Below, piece after piece: positions 9,126 through 20,329 of a stretch of 64,000 nt of DNA (positions are counted from its first letter, which is position 1; every line of letters starts with the position of its first letter). A program made the position numbers and the translations under genes. The notes under the pieces were generated by a model that was given only the letters and a program-made list of their open reading frames with translations, made no database searches and had not been told where the DNA came from. Location: contig CATNEN010000003.1 of NCBI GenBank assembly GCA_950097015.1, positions 8,354,501-8,418,500 of the forward strand, given 5' to 3'. Origin of the DNA: Macrostomum hystrix. Lineage: Eukaryota > Platyhelminthes > Macrostomidae.

Positions 9126-11887
9126 GAAACTCTATTCTACCTGCCACAAGGTGTCCACTTGTTGGATAGGCAATTTCAGCCGCCTGTCCGCATTGATGCC
9201 GACCTTCGAGTTGGTCGCGAAGGCCCCAATCGAGAGATGCACATATATTTGCAGCCAGTGCAGTTAGCTAACACTGGCGGCAGCAATGCCGCATCCCGAC
9301 CGGCCCTGGAAAGCTACGAATTCGAGTTTGAATTGCGCAGTTTGAAAGGTTTCACAGCAGTAAAGAATCCTACCAGTGGTGCGCCAAATATTTCATTTCA
9401 TCTAGACGATGGTCAAAAGAAGGGGCCATTGTACACAGACGATTCAAATAATCTTCAACGATTGACTGAGCATCTGGCTAGTCATTTCGTGGTGTCACTG
9501 TAAGTTTTTTTGTATTCTCCGAGTGCTTCTAGTTGTCTATGCCATCTCATTCCGATTTCATAGGATTTAGAATTTTGCTGTTGACCAATGTGCCACACTT
9601 CCAAAGACCTTTTTGTGTCTGCCCTCTATAATAACAGATTTTCACGTTGAGCTGCTTCTCTCCCAGATCCCCACTTTGAGCTGCTTCTCTCCTAGATCTC
9701 CACTTTAAGCTGCTTCTCTCCCACATCCCCAGTTTGAGCTTAAATATCTACTGCTTCTCTCCCAGATCCCCACTTTGAGCTGATTCTCTTCCAGATCCCC
9801 ACTTTGACCTCCTTGTCTCCCGGATCCCCACTTTGAGCTGCTTACCTCCCAGAACCCCAGTTTGACCTGCTTCCCTCCCGGATCCCAAAGTGTCTTGTCA
9901 TCATGCCCTAAACTTCTGTCTTTCTGATTCTCTGGCATAGATGTCCTATTTTTATACCAAATTTTTAATATTTTTCTGTCCACTTTTCTCTCAATACTAC
10001 TATCAATAAATACGAGTAGCATTTAGCATACTCGCACCCTCGCCAAAAATACATTGCCAGAGTTGATCCGGTGTCGCACTTCTTCACTACTAAGATGCAC
10101 GATCCAGATGCTCTTCACCTGTCGTTGACTGAGTTGAATTTCTTCTCCCCGAACGCCGAGAAGAAACCGTCACTGCTAAGTCGATTCGTTCGCGATCCAT
10201 ACGGCACCGGACTGAACGGGCTTAGCAAATTCGCCCGAGTTGCTACGGACAGTTTGTCTCAGTACGCCTACGGCGGCGCTCATTCTTCCGAACCCTATCG
10301 GGTGCCAACTTTCCGCCAGTTGGACATCCCCAAAGATCCGGCTGTAGTTTTGGCCTCCTCGGTTGAAGACGGCTTCGAGGTTTGTAGTAGGCCCACAGTT
10401 CTGCCCACACTGTACCCAGTTGAACGAGCTGCCGAGGTCACCGAAGCCGAGTTCAAGCTGCATCTGGACTCGGACGGTCGGATTCTGCGCGTTGACGAAT
10501 TAAAGAAGAAAATATTTCGCGGCGGAATTCACCTGTCGATGCGTAAAATTCTGTGGAAATATCTGCTCGATTATATTCCATGGGAGGCCTCAACCGCCGA
10601 AATTGAAGCGCTGTATAAGAAGAAAGCGTGAGTTGCCAGATATTTTTCAACTTTCGGATAAACTTTTAGACGTCGCTTGGATTTTCTATATAGCCGATAT
10701 GTTGTGAAACACTATTTATGTATCGCTTTCAGAATTACGTAAAATTAACAGTGTTGCGAAAATGAGACTGCTAAACGCTTAGCTAGACAAATAGTTACAA
10801 AAAAAGATCAATTAACTTTTTTTTAGTCGAAATACGGCCAAGAAAATACGTACTTGGTATTTTGTTTAAAATTATCTTTTGCCGATATGTTGCGAAAATC
10901 GATTTTGTATCAAATATGTTTGCTAGAAATAAAGCTTTTGCTATGCAAAACAGGGGGCGTGACTTTACTTATATGCTGGATATACATATTCCCTACCGCA
11001 ATCTGATCTCCTGTTACTTTTCCCTTACACGCAGCTCCGACTACTATCGCATGAAGAACCAGTGGAAATCGCTCAGCTCAGAGCAGGAGTCCCGCTTCGC
11101 AATCATGCGCGAACGCAAATCCCTAGTTGAGAAGGACGTATTTCGCACCGATCGCATGCTGGACTATTTTCAACAGGAAAATGGACCTGGCCTTGGACTC
11201 CTATCTGACATCCTAATGACGTACGGCATGTACAATTTCGATCTAGGCTATGTGCAAGGCATGTCAGACCTGCTATCTCCATTGCTGGTGATCATGGAGA
11301 GTGAAGTCGACGCTTTTTGGTGCTTTGTTGGCTTCATTAATCGAGTCGAGCGGAACTTTGACCTGGATCAGGCTGGCACTAAGCTGCAATTATCCCAGCT
11401 TCATCTGCTAGTATCCCTTCTATTGCCAGACCTAGCGGCCTATCTAGACCAGAATGATTCGGCTAATATGTACTTCTGCTTTCGCTGGATATTAGTCTGG
11501 TTTAAGCGCGAATTCCATTTTAACGATATCTACCGCCTATGGGAAGTGGTGTGGTCCGGCCCGCCTAATTATCACCTGGTTTGCTGCTGCGCCGCTTTGG
11601 AAGCTGTCAAAACCTTCATTATGCATTCGCGGCTAGATTTTACTGCCATTTTGAAACACATCAACGATACTGCCTACAATATTGATTTAAATCGACTATT
11701 ATCTACCGCCGAGGGTATGCTAAATCAGCTATCAGATTTGCGGCTAAGGGGCGGCCTACCAGACGAAGTTGTTGAATTACTGGGCATGCCTGCTTGCGAT
11801 GCTACTAACAGTAGTTCTCATCGATCTGCCACTTCGGCCACTGCTGGCTCCTCGAAATTGCCGGGCAGCGTTCAGCGAGTGCAGTGA
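9126..11887 (+). CDS. TBC1D15: TBC1D15/17-type Rab GTPase-activating protein (5' end missing)
   Basis: Three exons chain in phase: 9126-9499, 10061-10627 and 11035-11887 (TGA), each with GT-AG borders. They give 597 residues. The first visible residues (FYLPQGVHL) match the extreme N-terminus of vertebrate TBC1D15, so only about ten residues from an upstream exon are lacking. An N-terminal regulatory region is followed by the TBC domain, from FRGGIHLSMRKILWKYLL (about residue 280) to about 530. Both catalytic fingers are present: RTDR (Arg finger, about 350) and YVQG (Gln finger, about 385). The stretch DILMTYGMYNFDLGYVQGMSD is nearly invariant in TBC1D15/17. Known relatives stimulate GTP hydrolysis by Rab7 at late endosomes and mitochondria. 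An ORF starting at 10862 reads through the intron before the last exon and should not be used as the start. Confidence 0.88.
9640..9890 (+). repeat. Imperfect minisatellite in TBC gene intron
   Basis: About eight degenerate copies of a unit of roughly 29 bp containing CCCACTTTGAGCTGCTTCTC. It lies in the intron between the first two visible TBC1D15-like exons. Confidence 0.7.
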
Positions 11888-12105
11888 TGTAATTGGATTG
11901 TATTTAAATGTTATCTTTCAAAAACTGTACTTTTTTATTTTAATATAAAACTACTTACATTTGCGCTGCCATTTTCTCCGTTATTTATTTCAGGCGACGC
12001 AATCGATAGTGTTGCTGTTATCATATTATTTAACAGCACTATCCTCTAAGGAGATACGATTACCACGTCCATAAGAAAATATGAGAATCATTGTCCCTAA
12101 TTTTA

Positions 12106-12897
12106 TTCTACTAGAATCTTCCCAGACATTCTACTAGAATCGTCCCAGATATTCTACTAGTATCGTCCCAGATATTCTACTAGAATCGTCCCAGACATTC
12201 TACTAGAATCGTCCCAGACATTCTACTAGAATCGTCCCAGATATTCTACTAGAATCGTCCCAGATATTCTACTAGAATCGTCCCAGATATTCTACTAGAA
12301 TCGTCCCAGACATTCTACTAGTATCGTCCCAGACATTCTACTAGAATCGTCCCAGACATTCTACTAGAATCGTCCCAGACATTCTACTAGAATCGTCCCA
12401 GACATTCTACTAGAATCGTCCCAGATATTCTACTAGAATCGTCCCAGATATTCTACTAGAATCGTCCCAGACATTCTACTAGAATCGTCCCAGACATTCT
12501 ACTAGTATCGTCCCAGACATTCTACTAGAATCGTCCCAGACATTCTACTAGAATCGTCCCAGACATTCTACTAGTATCGTCCCAGACATTCTACTAGTAT
12601 CGTCCCAGACATTCTACTAGTATCGTCCCAGACATTCTACTAGTATCGTCCCAGACATTCTACTAGTATCGTCCCAGACATTCTACTAGTATCGTCCCAG
12701 ACATTCTACTAGTATCGTCCCAGACATTCTACTAGTATCGTCCCAGACATTCTACTAGTATCGTCCCAGACATTCTACTAGTATCGTCCCAGACATTCTA
12801 CTAGAATCGTCCCAGACATTCTACTAGAATCGTCCCAGACATTCTACTAGTATCGTCCCAGATATTCTACTAGAATCGTCCCAGACATTCTACTAGA
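12106..12897 (+). repeat. 23-bp minisatellite, about 34 copies
   Basis: Unit ATTCTACTAGAATCGTCCC plus AGAC. Copies differ mainly at two sites: AGAATC/AGTATC and AGACATT/AGATATT. The variants are clustered, with a run of about ten consecutive AGTATC copies from 12565 to 12785, as expected from local expansion. It begins about 220 bp downstream of the TBC gene stop codon. Confidence 0.95.
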
Positions 12898-13858
12898 ACG
12901 AAACAATATTTTAGACGGTGATTGTTTTTATCATCTAAAATATCCGCATCATTTTTTTAAGTTTCTGAACTTTTTTACATTGTGAAAAGTATTTTTCTAT
13001 ATTATTCTTGGTTTTTTGCGCATAAAAACAGTTCACTTTTTCTGCCTTGTAAAGTGGAGACTAAAGTCATAATTCTGTGTTCTTTATATTACTTATGATA
13101 CTGAAAGAAACTTTGAAGTAATATAAAATTCCTGGAGTCCTATATTATCAATCGGCTTTATTACTTGTTCTGTAGTTTGTCTTTTTATCCAGATCAAAAT
13201 TAGGTTTGTTCAACAGGAATTGTTGAACACTTTTTGCATATTAGCGTATATTTATTCAGACTTATTTGGAATATTTGGCTTGAAAATATATTAGCTGTTT
13301 TATCTATATCAGCTTTTCACCCTGCCAAATTATAAAAGTGTTCTGAATATCAAATGCTGATTTTTCAAAAATAATTTCAATTCGCAGTTTGTCAGTGTTT
13401 TCTACTGGTAGTAGTAGAATATGCTGTTTTTGCGACATTAACATTTCTTATTCCCATCTTTAATGGTTTCTTCTGTAGTTGTGTGATCTGTGATGCTAAC
13501 CATGAAATAAATAAAAAATGCTATATTTCTGATTTAATTATTCTGGTAACTCGAAATGCATTGCTGGCATTTATGTCTGCCGGCCATTCAGAGGTTCAAG
13601 TCCAAGTGAAATTTAGATAACGGGAATCGTGATTTATTTTAATTAAACTATTATTTGCACTAATTTGACAGTTTTTTTATTCCAGCTGTTGTTCGATAGT
13701 TTACTTGTGCAGTCCGTGCATGTAAGCCCGCTTTTCTAATTAAGCAATTGATTGCCCATGGCCTATTGCGAAATTAGTAAGCACGTATCTCGTCGCAGTG
13801 GCATTAAGCTTTGCTTCTGTCGATATATAGTTTGTCTTCGAAACGGGTCAATGCAAGA
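12898..13858. other. No gene seen
   Basis: AT-rich intergenic DNA between the minisatellite and the tRNA pair. I see no coding or repeat structure that I can support. Confidence 0.35.
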
Positions 13859-13931
13859 GCCTCTATAGCTCAGTGGCTAGAGCACTGGTCTAGTAAACCA
13901 GGGGTCGGGAGTTCGATCCTCCCTAGAGGCT
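13859..13931 (+). tRNA. tRNA-Thr (AGT)
   Basis: A complete 73-nt cloverleaf. The acceptor GCCTCTA pairs with TAGAGGC, D arm GCTC/GAGC, anticodon stem CTGGT/ACCAG with loop CTAGTAA (anticodon AGT, threonine). The T arm is GGGAG TTCGATC CTCCC and the discriminator base is T. All stems pair. No intron and no encoded CCA, as expected for a eukaryotic nuclear tRNA gene. Confidence 0.95.
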
Positions 13932-14271
13932 ACATTTTTTACAAAAAAATTCAATTGCTAAATCGAAATATGAGGTCTAAAGTCCCTCTAGCCTCGAGTT
14001 TTTTTTGAGAGCCATTCACAAGTTTTGTATTGTTTTAATAGAAACGTGCAGACGAAAGCTCCTATAACTTAAAAGTATATATTTTTTCATTTAAATACTA
14101 CTTTTATATAGTAGCAAGTTGCTTATTGTGCAGAGCACAAAATGCACATTTTTTAACTGGATATAAGCTCGTTGGCCAATCTGGGATAAAAATGTTTAAT
14201 TAACAGTTTTTTTGGAGAAGCAGTAGTAACTTTAACTTATTGCTTGCTGCCCATAAAAATAAAAATATGGT

Positions 14272-14344
14272 AGCCCCCAGGGAGGATCGAACTCCCGACC
14301 CCTGGTTTACAAGACCAGTGCTCTAACCACTGAGCTATGGAGGC
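14272..14344 (-). tRNA. tRNA-Thr (TGT)
   Basis: A complete 73-nt cloverleaf on the minus strand. The acceptor GCCTCCA pairs with TGGGGGC (one G-T pair), the D arm is GCTC/GAGC, and the anticodon loop CTTGTAA gives anticodon TGT (threonine). The T arm is identical to that of the tRNA-Thr at 13859. The pair converge and differ at few positions, so one probably arose from the other with an anticodon change. Confidence 0.95.
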
Positions 14345-15275
14345 ACTGGGGAGGCAGGAATCATGCAACCTATTTAATAGCTTTATTTTTAGTTGAATCT
14401 TCAGTTCATGATTCCCCATTTCTCGTTCGTTCATTTTTCGTTCAATTTCAAACAAACGCTTTTTCAATTTCAGCAAGCTTGCAATCTAATTCATCAATCT
14501 TTTGATGAATCGTAGGCAAACTTGCATTCGATTTCAACAAAAGACATTCATTTTCAGCAAAGCGCACTCGATTTCAATCCCTCACATTTGTCTATGACAA
14601 AAACTGTCGCAACTGAACTAAAAAATGTGTAAAGGTAAAATAAATCAAGCGAAATTAGCCAAGCAATGAAAGCTTATAGGTCTGCTTACAATCCAAGTGA
14701 ATTGCTAAATTACCCAGGCAAAGTTTGCCCAGAAGTTATATTGCAGAATGCTGTGACTTGTAAACACTAACACTAACAGCTGTTGCAGTCACAATTCCGA
14801 TTTGACATGATTTGAAAAGTCCATTTCATTCAGCATAAAAGATTTAAGTTCTTATAGGGTCCAATACAAAAATGTAAGCTGAATGAAAAATAGAATAATT
14901 ACTCTAAGACACTACTAAGTAACGGTAGGCAGTAGTTCAACCGTGATTTTTATTTCAAAGAGTGCATCGAAGTGATATTTGCCTGTTATTTACAGGACTT
15001 TTATGGCTTGAAAGCTAAATCACTTTTTGGTCAACAAGCACAGTTAAAATTGATTTGTCAAAGAAGTAAAAAATGAAATATAAATGACAGCTTGTTGTCT
15101 TTTTATTCTAAATTATATACTGCATACTCTGCAGCGAAGTTGTTGCATTCTGCAATAATTAAGATAAAGCGTATATTTTGAAAGTACAATTTACAGCACA
15201 TCGCGTGTTTAATATTGGTTTTTGAAACAACTTCACAGATAATTTAGTGAAAATTATTTTCGTAGGTCTAAAATT
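14345..15275. other. No gene seen; 3' flank of the CCDC33-like gene
   Basis: AT-rich DNA. Near 14440-14580 there are irregular copies of a TTCGATTTCAACAAA-like motif. No supported gene. Confidence 0.35.
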
Positions 15276-17984
15276 TTAATCGTAATCGTCCTCAGAATCG
15301 TCGACCGACCTGCGCCGCTGTCGTCCATTGTTGCTTTTCTGCAAAGTCCGGCATATTGAATCTTAAAGTAACATTCAACCAATAATAGCCCTTTGATTTT
15401 ATTTATAAAAGATATTAATTGTTTGTAAGGAATTACGTCGTGATATTGAATGTTTTAAAAAACACGTGGCGATTTAAGGAATGAATTCAAAAGCATGATT
15501 TTTTGGAATTTAAGTCAAGAACTTAAAAATCGCGAAGACTTACAACTTCAAAGGGCACTGGCACGGCAAAGAATTGCACGTTCGGTTGGCTACTCCCGCC
15601 GCCACCATCGCGGCGTCCGCCTCGGTGACGATTTCGTCGTTGAGCCGCCCGTTCGGCTTCCTCGATGTCCTCCTGAAGGCGAGTCTTCTCCCGGCGTTGC
15701 TTCCGAGCTGTGGCATCGATCTGCAAATGAACGAAATAAATTTTCGTTGGAATTTTAATTATTTTTAATGCATCCCGATAAGCACGTAATATTCATCACT
15801 TTTTTCGATACATATCGGATTGACATATCCGATATATGTACAATGCGATATATACATATCGCATTGTACAACTATATTTTTTCAAAGCAGTGTAACTGAT
15901 AGGCATGATGATCACTTGTAAGTTCGTGGCCTAGTGGTTGAAGCCTCGGTACAGACCGAGAGGTCGGGATTTCGAATTTCAGACAAAAGAGATAAAGACA
16001 AATTATGTGCTCAAGCTGGACACTGTACTCCTTAATGCTTGATGCTTCCTTAATGCCTCATTTCGATGTAAGATAAGTGCCTTTGTCCCCAACCCCAGTC
16101 CACAGGCTGAAAAGCTCATAGCCGCTCAAAAGGTGCAGCTGTGCCACCAGCATATATACAGTTTTCTATACATATCGGATCAAAGCATCTCGTTATGATA
16201 TAGACTTTCACCTGCTTCTCAAGCGATGCGATTCGGGTCTCAGCCTTGTCTAGCAGCTGGTACAGTTCCAGACGCTCCGAACTCTCCATGCCGTTTCTTT
16301 TCTGCTGCTGGCTGGCCTTCACAGACGCCATCTCGTCGCGCAGCTTCCGATTCTCCTCCATCAGCGCCTTCGCCCGCTGGTCGTCGTCGCGTCCGGCTGC
16401 GTTGCGCCGATCGCGCAGCAGTCGCTCCATGCGCTCAATGACCTTCTCCTGTTTGGCGCAGGCTTCCTCCAGACTGCGCTGCTTGGCTACTCGCTCTTGA
16501 AGACGCTGAAGCAGACGCTGTTGAGATTCGTGAGCGTCTGCTAGTCGTTCCATACCAGTCTCTGTCTGATTGCCAGCGATCAGCTCGTTCTGAAGCCGAT
16601 GTACCCGATCCTTGTACTGTTGCAGTTGGGCCACGCTGCCCCGCAGGTTCTGGCGCAGGGCGACTGCAAAGGCCCAGGTTTTCACGGGATGTTTGGTGAT
16701 TTTACGGCAGCTGGGCTATAAAGCTGTGCATATGGGGGGATCGGATCAGGAATAAATGAGAGCTCGGATTAAGGGGAAATGGAAATATTAAAATTATGCT
16801 TGATTAAACGATTCTTCATTAGATGAGAACGAATAATTAGTGATAAATGAGAACGAAATAATAATAATCAATAAGACAGGGGCGTTGCCAGGAGGGGGCA
16901 CAGAAGCCACGCCCACTAACGGCTGACGAAACTTTAGGCAGCGCGGCGTCCCCTGGTAGTGGCGCCCCCTGGTAGTGGCGCCCCCTGGTAGTGGCGCCCC
17001 CTGGTAGTGGCGCCCCCTGGTAGTGGCGCCCCCTGGTAGTGGCGCCCCCTGGTAGTGGCGCCCCCTGGTAGTGGCGCCCCCTGGTAGTGGCGCCCCCAAG
17101 AGGCGTGCCCCCTCTAAAGGAAAAATCCTGGCTACGCCACAGCTATGAGAACGAATAATGTAGATGAAAACGTTATAACGAAATATATTTGGTTTTAGGA
17201 ATGATTAACGCAAACCATGACAGATAAGAGGATAAGAGTCCTCATTACCGTATCGCGCCATGAGCTCAGCCCTGGGAATGCCATCCAACTCGACGCTATC
17301 CTGCAGTATTTTCGATGCATCCGAATAGCTTCCAAGATCGCGCCTGAGCGCTGAATTTTCCATCTCCAGCTCGCGCACCCGATCTCGCAGGGCCAGAATG
17401 TCTTGACCCATCTTGCGCAGAGCGTCGCGATATTTTTCAATCTCGCCCAGCTGTCCGTCCAGTTGAGCAATGTAGTCGGGTCCGTAGTTGTGCAACTTTG
17501 GCACTAGGGCGTTGCTAAGTGGCGCGGCGGCTGCAGCCGCAGCCTGTGGTCGACGGGCGGTGCCGGGACCCGCGGGGAAGATATAGTCATAGTCTGCAAG
17601 TGCGCCTGCCGGCAGAGGCGTGGAGCCGGCCGCATCTGGCAGGTCGCCGTCTGTGATTGGCTGACGTGGCGGAGTGAAGTTGGAGATGACGTGTGCGTAA
17701 GAGATCTGATTGGCTCGAATAGCCTTTTTTGTTTCGAAAATTCATCTGCTAATTTTGATCAGGTCTTAAATGCTCGTACATGCATTTTAAAATTAAATGC
17801 AGTTTAATTTGGCCATAGAATTTGGATATTTTCAATATAACCTGACCATTGCCTCAAAAACTCAGTCTGGCCATAGACTATCGAAGCTTAAAACTATCAA
17901 TGTCTGTAAAACAATTTCCTCGAAAAAGAATCAAGTTTTCACACTTACATCGCTGGTATATGGTCGATAGTACAAGGTTGCCAT
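15276..17984 (-). CDS. CCDC33: CCDC33-like coiled-coil protein
   Basis: Minus-strand exons chain in phase: 17988-17949 (ATG at 17984), 17705-17249, 16663-16212, 15720-15544 and 15338-15276 (TAA). From that ATG the product is 394 residues. After a proline/alanine-rich start come two coiled-coil blocks (YRDALRKMGQDILALRDRV and, in the next exon, YKDRVHRLQNELI then KQEKVIERMERLL). It ends in a basic/acidic tail (RQRRRSVDDSEDDYD). The order 'M.EDILxLRxxVxxLExENSxLR - LxD - ALxQxL - DRVxxLQNELI - QEKVIEKME' is that of the C-terminal half of CCDC33. Vertebrate CCDC33 is over 900 residues with C2 domains, so 5' exons may lie upstream (a candidate micro-exon is at 19476-19447) or this may be a short form. 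CCDC33 is testis/cilium-associated; its molecular role is unclear. Confidence 0.78.
15915..16115 (+). repeat. tRNA-derived SINE in a CCDC33-like intron
   Basis: A tRNA-like head (A box GTGGCCTAGTGGTTGAAGC, B box GGTCGGGATTTCGAATTTC) is followed by a body with CTCAAGCTGGACACTG. It sits in antisense orientation to the host gene, in the intron between the fourth and third coding exons counted from the 3' end. Pol III-type promoter boxes make a SINE the simplest reading. Confidence 0.6.
16960..17097 (+). repeat. 16-bp G+C-rich minisatellite in CCDC33-like intron
   Basis: About eight to nine near-identical copies of GGTAGTGGCGCCCCCT. The unit contains GGCGCC. It lies in the intron between exons 17705-17249 and 16663-16212. 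Confidence 0.9.
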
Positions 17985-17988
17985 AGTA

Positions 17989-19446
17989 CTATAGGAACGA
18001 CCAAATCAGATTAAGATTGTATTCCTTGGTTTCTTGGTTTTCCTTCTCTTTGTTGTCTTTTCTTAATTTCTGATTTTATGCGTCATATAAAAACACGATC
18101 GCCTTTGCTTTAAAATTAATTTTCTGTCCAGAACTATAGGAGAGGCAGAAGCACAGTCTGTTTGGTTTGTGCTGCGAGAAAAAGAGAAAAATGCTGGCCT
18201 TCTATTAAAAGACGCCAAGAAGAGTTGCTCTTCTGTGCTCTAAAAGATACGCTGGGCGCTATGTGTGCGCAATGTGCACACACCTTTTTAAGCTTAGAGT
18301 GACCAAATTATTCTTTGCGGAGTATAGGAGTGTACACAAACAGTGTACTCAGCACCTTGAATCTTTCGCTTCGCTTTTCTCTCTGTCCCTCTCCCTCTTG
18401 ATCCTTCTGTAGTCATGGGATACGCTTTAGCCCTATAAACATTGCAACATAAGCATGCATAATTATGGGATCTTATATAATGGTTTGGGAATTTACGAGC
18501 GTAGTTTGTTTGCAAAATTCCAACTCCACAGCATATTTGCAGATATAGAAAAGAAGGAAATGAGAATTTCAGTTGTCTGCTATGGGTAGCTTTGAAAACG
18601 TTATCTCATTCTGTCAATACTTGTGCGATAGGCTATACGTTAAAGATAAATCTGCAGCGCATGCATGCCTACTTATAGTAATGCAAATCTTGACAGTTTT
18701 TAGAAAGTGAAAAATCTTGATCCCTTTTATCAATCGAATATAGCCCGAGTAAGTATGGATTGGACAGTCAAAATTATAGGGTTGGAGATTTTAGTTAAGT
18801 GTAGAGTGGAGAGTGGAGATTTTGAAGAGCGGAGAGTGGAGATTGTGTAGAGTGAGGTTGAGATGGTCTAAAGTGGAGGGTGAAAAATTTGGTTACATTT
18901 TTTCTCTAACGTGCCATGAATACTAACGCAGCACTATAAATAATACGCTAATATTATTATTAATTATTAATAAATAATTTGTCTAATTTACGGTACTTTT
19001 GAGGCAACTCAGTGAGCTGATGAGAACCAATTAGCTGCACTTCGATCTGCGTCTGCATAAGCTTTTTTGTTGCATTAAAAAGTGAAGAATAAAGTCAATA
19101 AAGGGCGATTACATCAAGAAGCATATGGGGCAATGGGCACACGAGTTGGTTAAAGACTGATAAAATAGTTTCAAGTTCTAACCACTGGAAATTGTCTTCT
19201 TTAGCCAGCTGAAATCTAATTTGTTATTCAATTTCTATGACAAAGAGAGTCTGACTTGTCTAATACTAACAGTAGTGCTATTTGCACATTTTCATTCCGC
19301 TTGTATAGTATAGCAAATTTATGTAGCTTCTATATATTTAGCCTTTAGGAAACTATAGATTGGCTTCTCTTAGAGTTAGTCTCTAAAATAGCAGTAATGT
19401 TTTCATTCATTAATAAAAATCAACAGTTTTCAGAAACTTTACTTAC
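17989..19446. other. No further coding exon recognised
   Basis: Probable 5' intron or upstream region of the CCDC33-like gene. It contains a short GA-rich patch (GAGTGGAGA repeats near 18795-18880) and otherwise AT-rich sequence. Confidence 0.3.
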
Positions 19447-19476
19447 TTGTTTAGGTCGAATTCGGCATCTGAGGCT
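19447..19476 (-). CDS. Candidate 30-nt micro-exon of the CCDC33-like gene
   Basis: On the minus strand a strong acceptor (TTCGTGTTGCAG) is followed by 30 nt and a consensus donor (GTAAGT). Read in the one open frame it encodes SDAEFDLN and ends with two bases. These join in phase with the single leading base of exon 17988-17949 to give NT before the methionine at 17984. The phase agreement supports it, but 30 nt cannot be assigned by similarity. Confidence 0.4.
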
Positions 19477-19557
19477 CTGCAACACGAAAAGTAGTATAAT
19501 AAGAATTAATGTTAACCGTTAATCAAAAACAAAATGCAGCATTAACATTTTCCCTTT

Positions 19558-19750
19558 ATCGCTTCTCGGCCTTATTGGCTAAGATCAAAGTGTAGTTTCT
19601 GTTCTTTTGAGATTAATACCTCAAACGTAGACCATTGGTCTACTACGTTATTAATCCAGTTTTTGTGGAATCGGGCCAGTGCTTCGTGTTCACACGACCT
19701 GGTCCACGCGTAGGCCTTGCGCTGCAGTACAGCAAGGATCTGCGCATCTA
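19558..19750 (+). ncRNA. U2 snRNA-like gene, full length and divergent
   Basis: Begins ATCGCTTCTCGGCC as in metazoan U2 and runs about 193 nt (human U2 is about 188). Stem-loop I is kept with one extra base in its loop. The branch-point-recognition segment at 19592-19597 reads GTAGTT instead of the near-universal GTAGTA. Stem IIa pairs perfectly (TTTGAG 19606-19611 with CTCAAA 19620-19625). Stem IIb also pairs perfectly (GTAGACC with GGTCTAC, 19627-19643), and both differ from human by paired changes. An Sm-like site AGTTTTTGTGG is at 19658-19668. Stem IV (CCTTGC/GCAAGG) keeps the TGCAGTAC loop. Compensated stems argue for a once or still functional U2 gene; the changed recognition base and one-base insertions could mark a variant or a young pseudogene. 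Confidence 0.75.
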
Positions 19751-20293
19751 AGAAATACAAAAATAAACCGAGCGGGCAGCGTAAAACACCCTTCTGTAAA
19801 ATCCTTGGAAATAAGTGTTAAGCCGTATACTTTCATTTCACTGAGACGCTCACAAGAAACGAAATTGGTGTGTTTTTATACAAGCCTACGTACGCATTAC
19901 TAGTAAAAAAGTTTCTTGCTTTAGCAGTTAACTAATTTTTTTCCAAACTAATTTACAATATTAGATTTGAATTCAATCGAATACTTATGCAACTTAAATA
20001 TAAGACTGTTGAAAAATACATTTTGTCATTCCTCATAATTTTTACTATAATAAAAAACTTTTTTATTATACTTTCCTAATTATTATAAAAAAGACTGGAA
20101 CACAAGTAAAGACGAAAACATTTTAAAGTACTAACAAAAAATTTTTATATAGAATTTCTATTATATTTATACATACCGACTGTGGCTCCACGCAAATATT
20201 AAGTCCAGTTTTAAAACTGGAAGTAAAAGCGCTTCATGCTTTGGTAGAAAAAACTACCAATATGCCTAAATAAAAAGGGCTGTTTTCCAAAAA
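19751..20293. other. No gene seen between U2 gene and U2-linked element
   Basis: AT-rich sequence. A short inverted pair TGGTAGAAAAAACTACCA lies near 20241-20258 and a TGGCTCCACGC fragment near 20184. No coding content. Confidence 0.3.
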
Positions 20294-20329
20294 CTTCTCG
20301 GCCTTATTGGCTAAGATCAAAGTGTAGTT
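20294..20329 (+). pseudogene. U2 snRNA 5' fragment at element junction
   Basis: These 36 nt match nucleotides 5 to about 40 of the U2-like gene at 19558, including the same extra bases (TTATTGGC, ATCAAAG) and the same GTAGTT. Similarity stops abruptly at TTGATCTTACCGG, 30 nt before the zinc-finger frame. It reads as the 5' target remnant of an insertion into a U2 gene. Confidence 0.7.

Noticed and set aside
10862-11034. In-frame upstream extension of the last TBC exon
   Set aside because: The extension has no similarity to TBC1D15, while the acceptor at 11034 joins in phase with the preceding exon.
12106-12897. CRISPR-like array
   Set aside because: Copies are contiguous 23-bp units without spacers, in an animal genome; it is a minisatellite. 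The same applies to all other arrays here.
13811-14476. Open frames containing SIAQWLEHWS
   Set aside because: They are translations across the two tRNA-Thr genes, a common annotation artefact.
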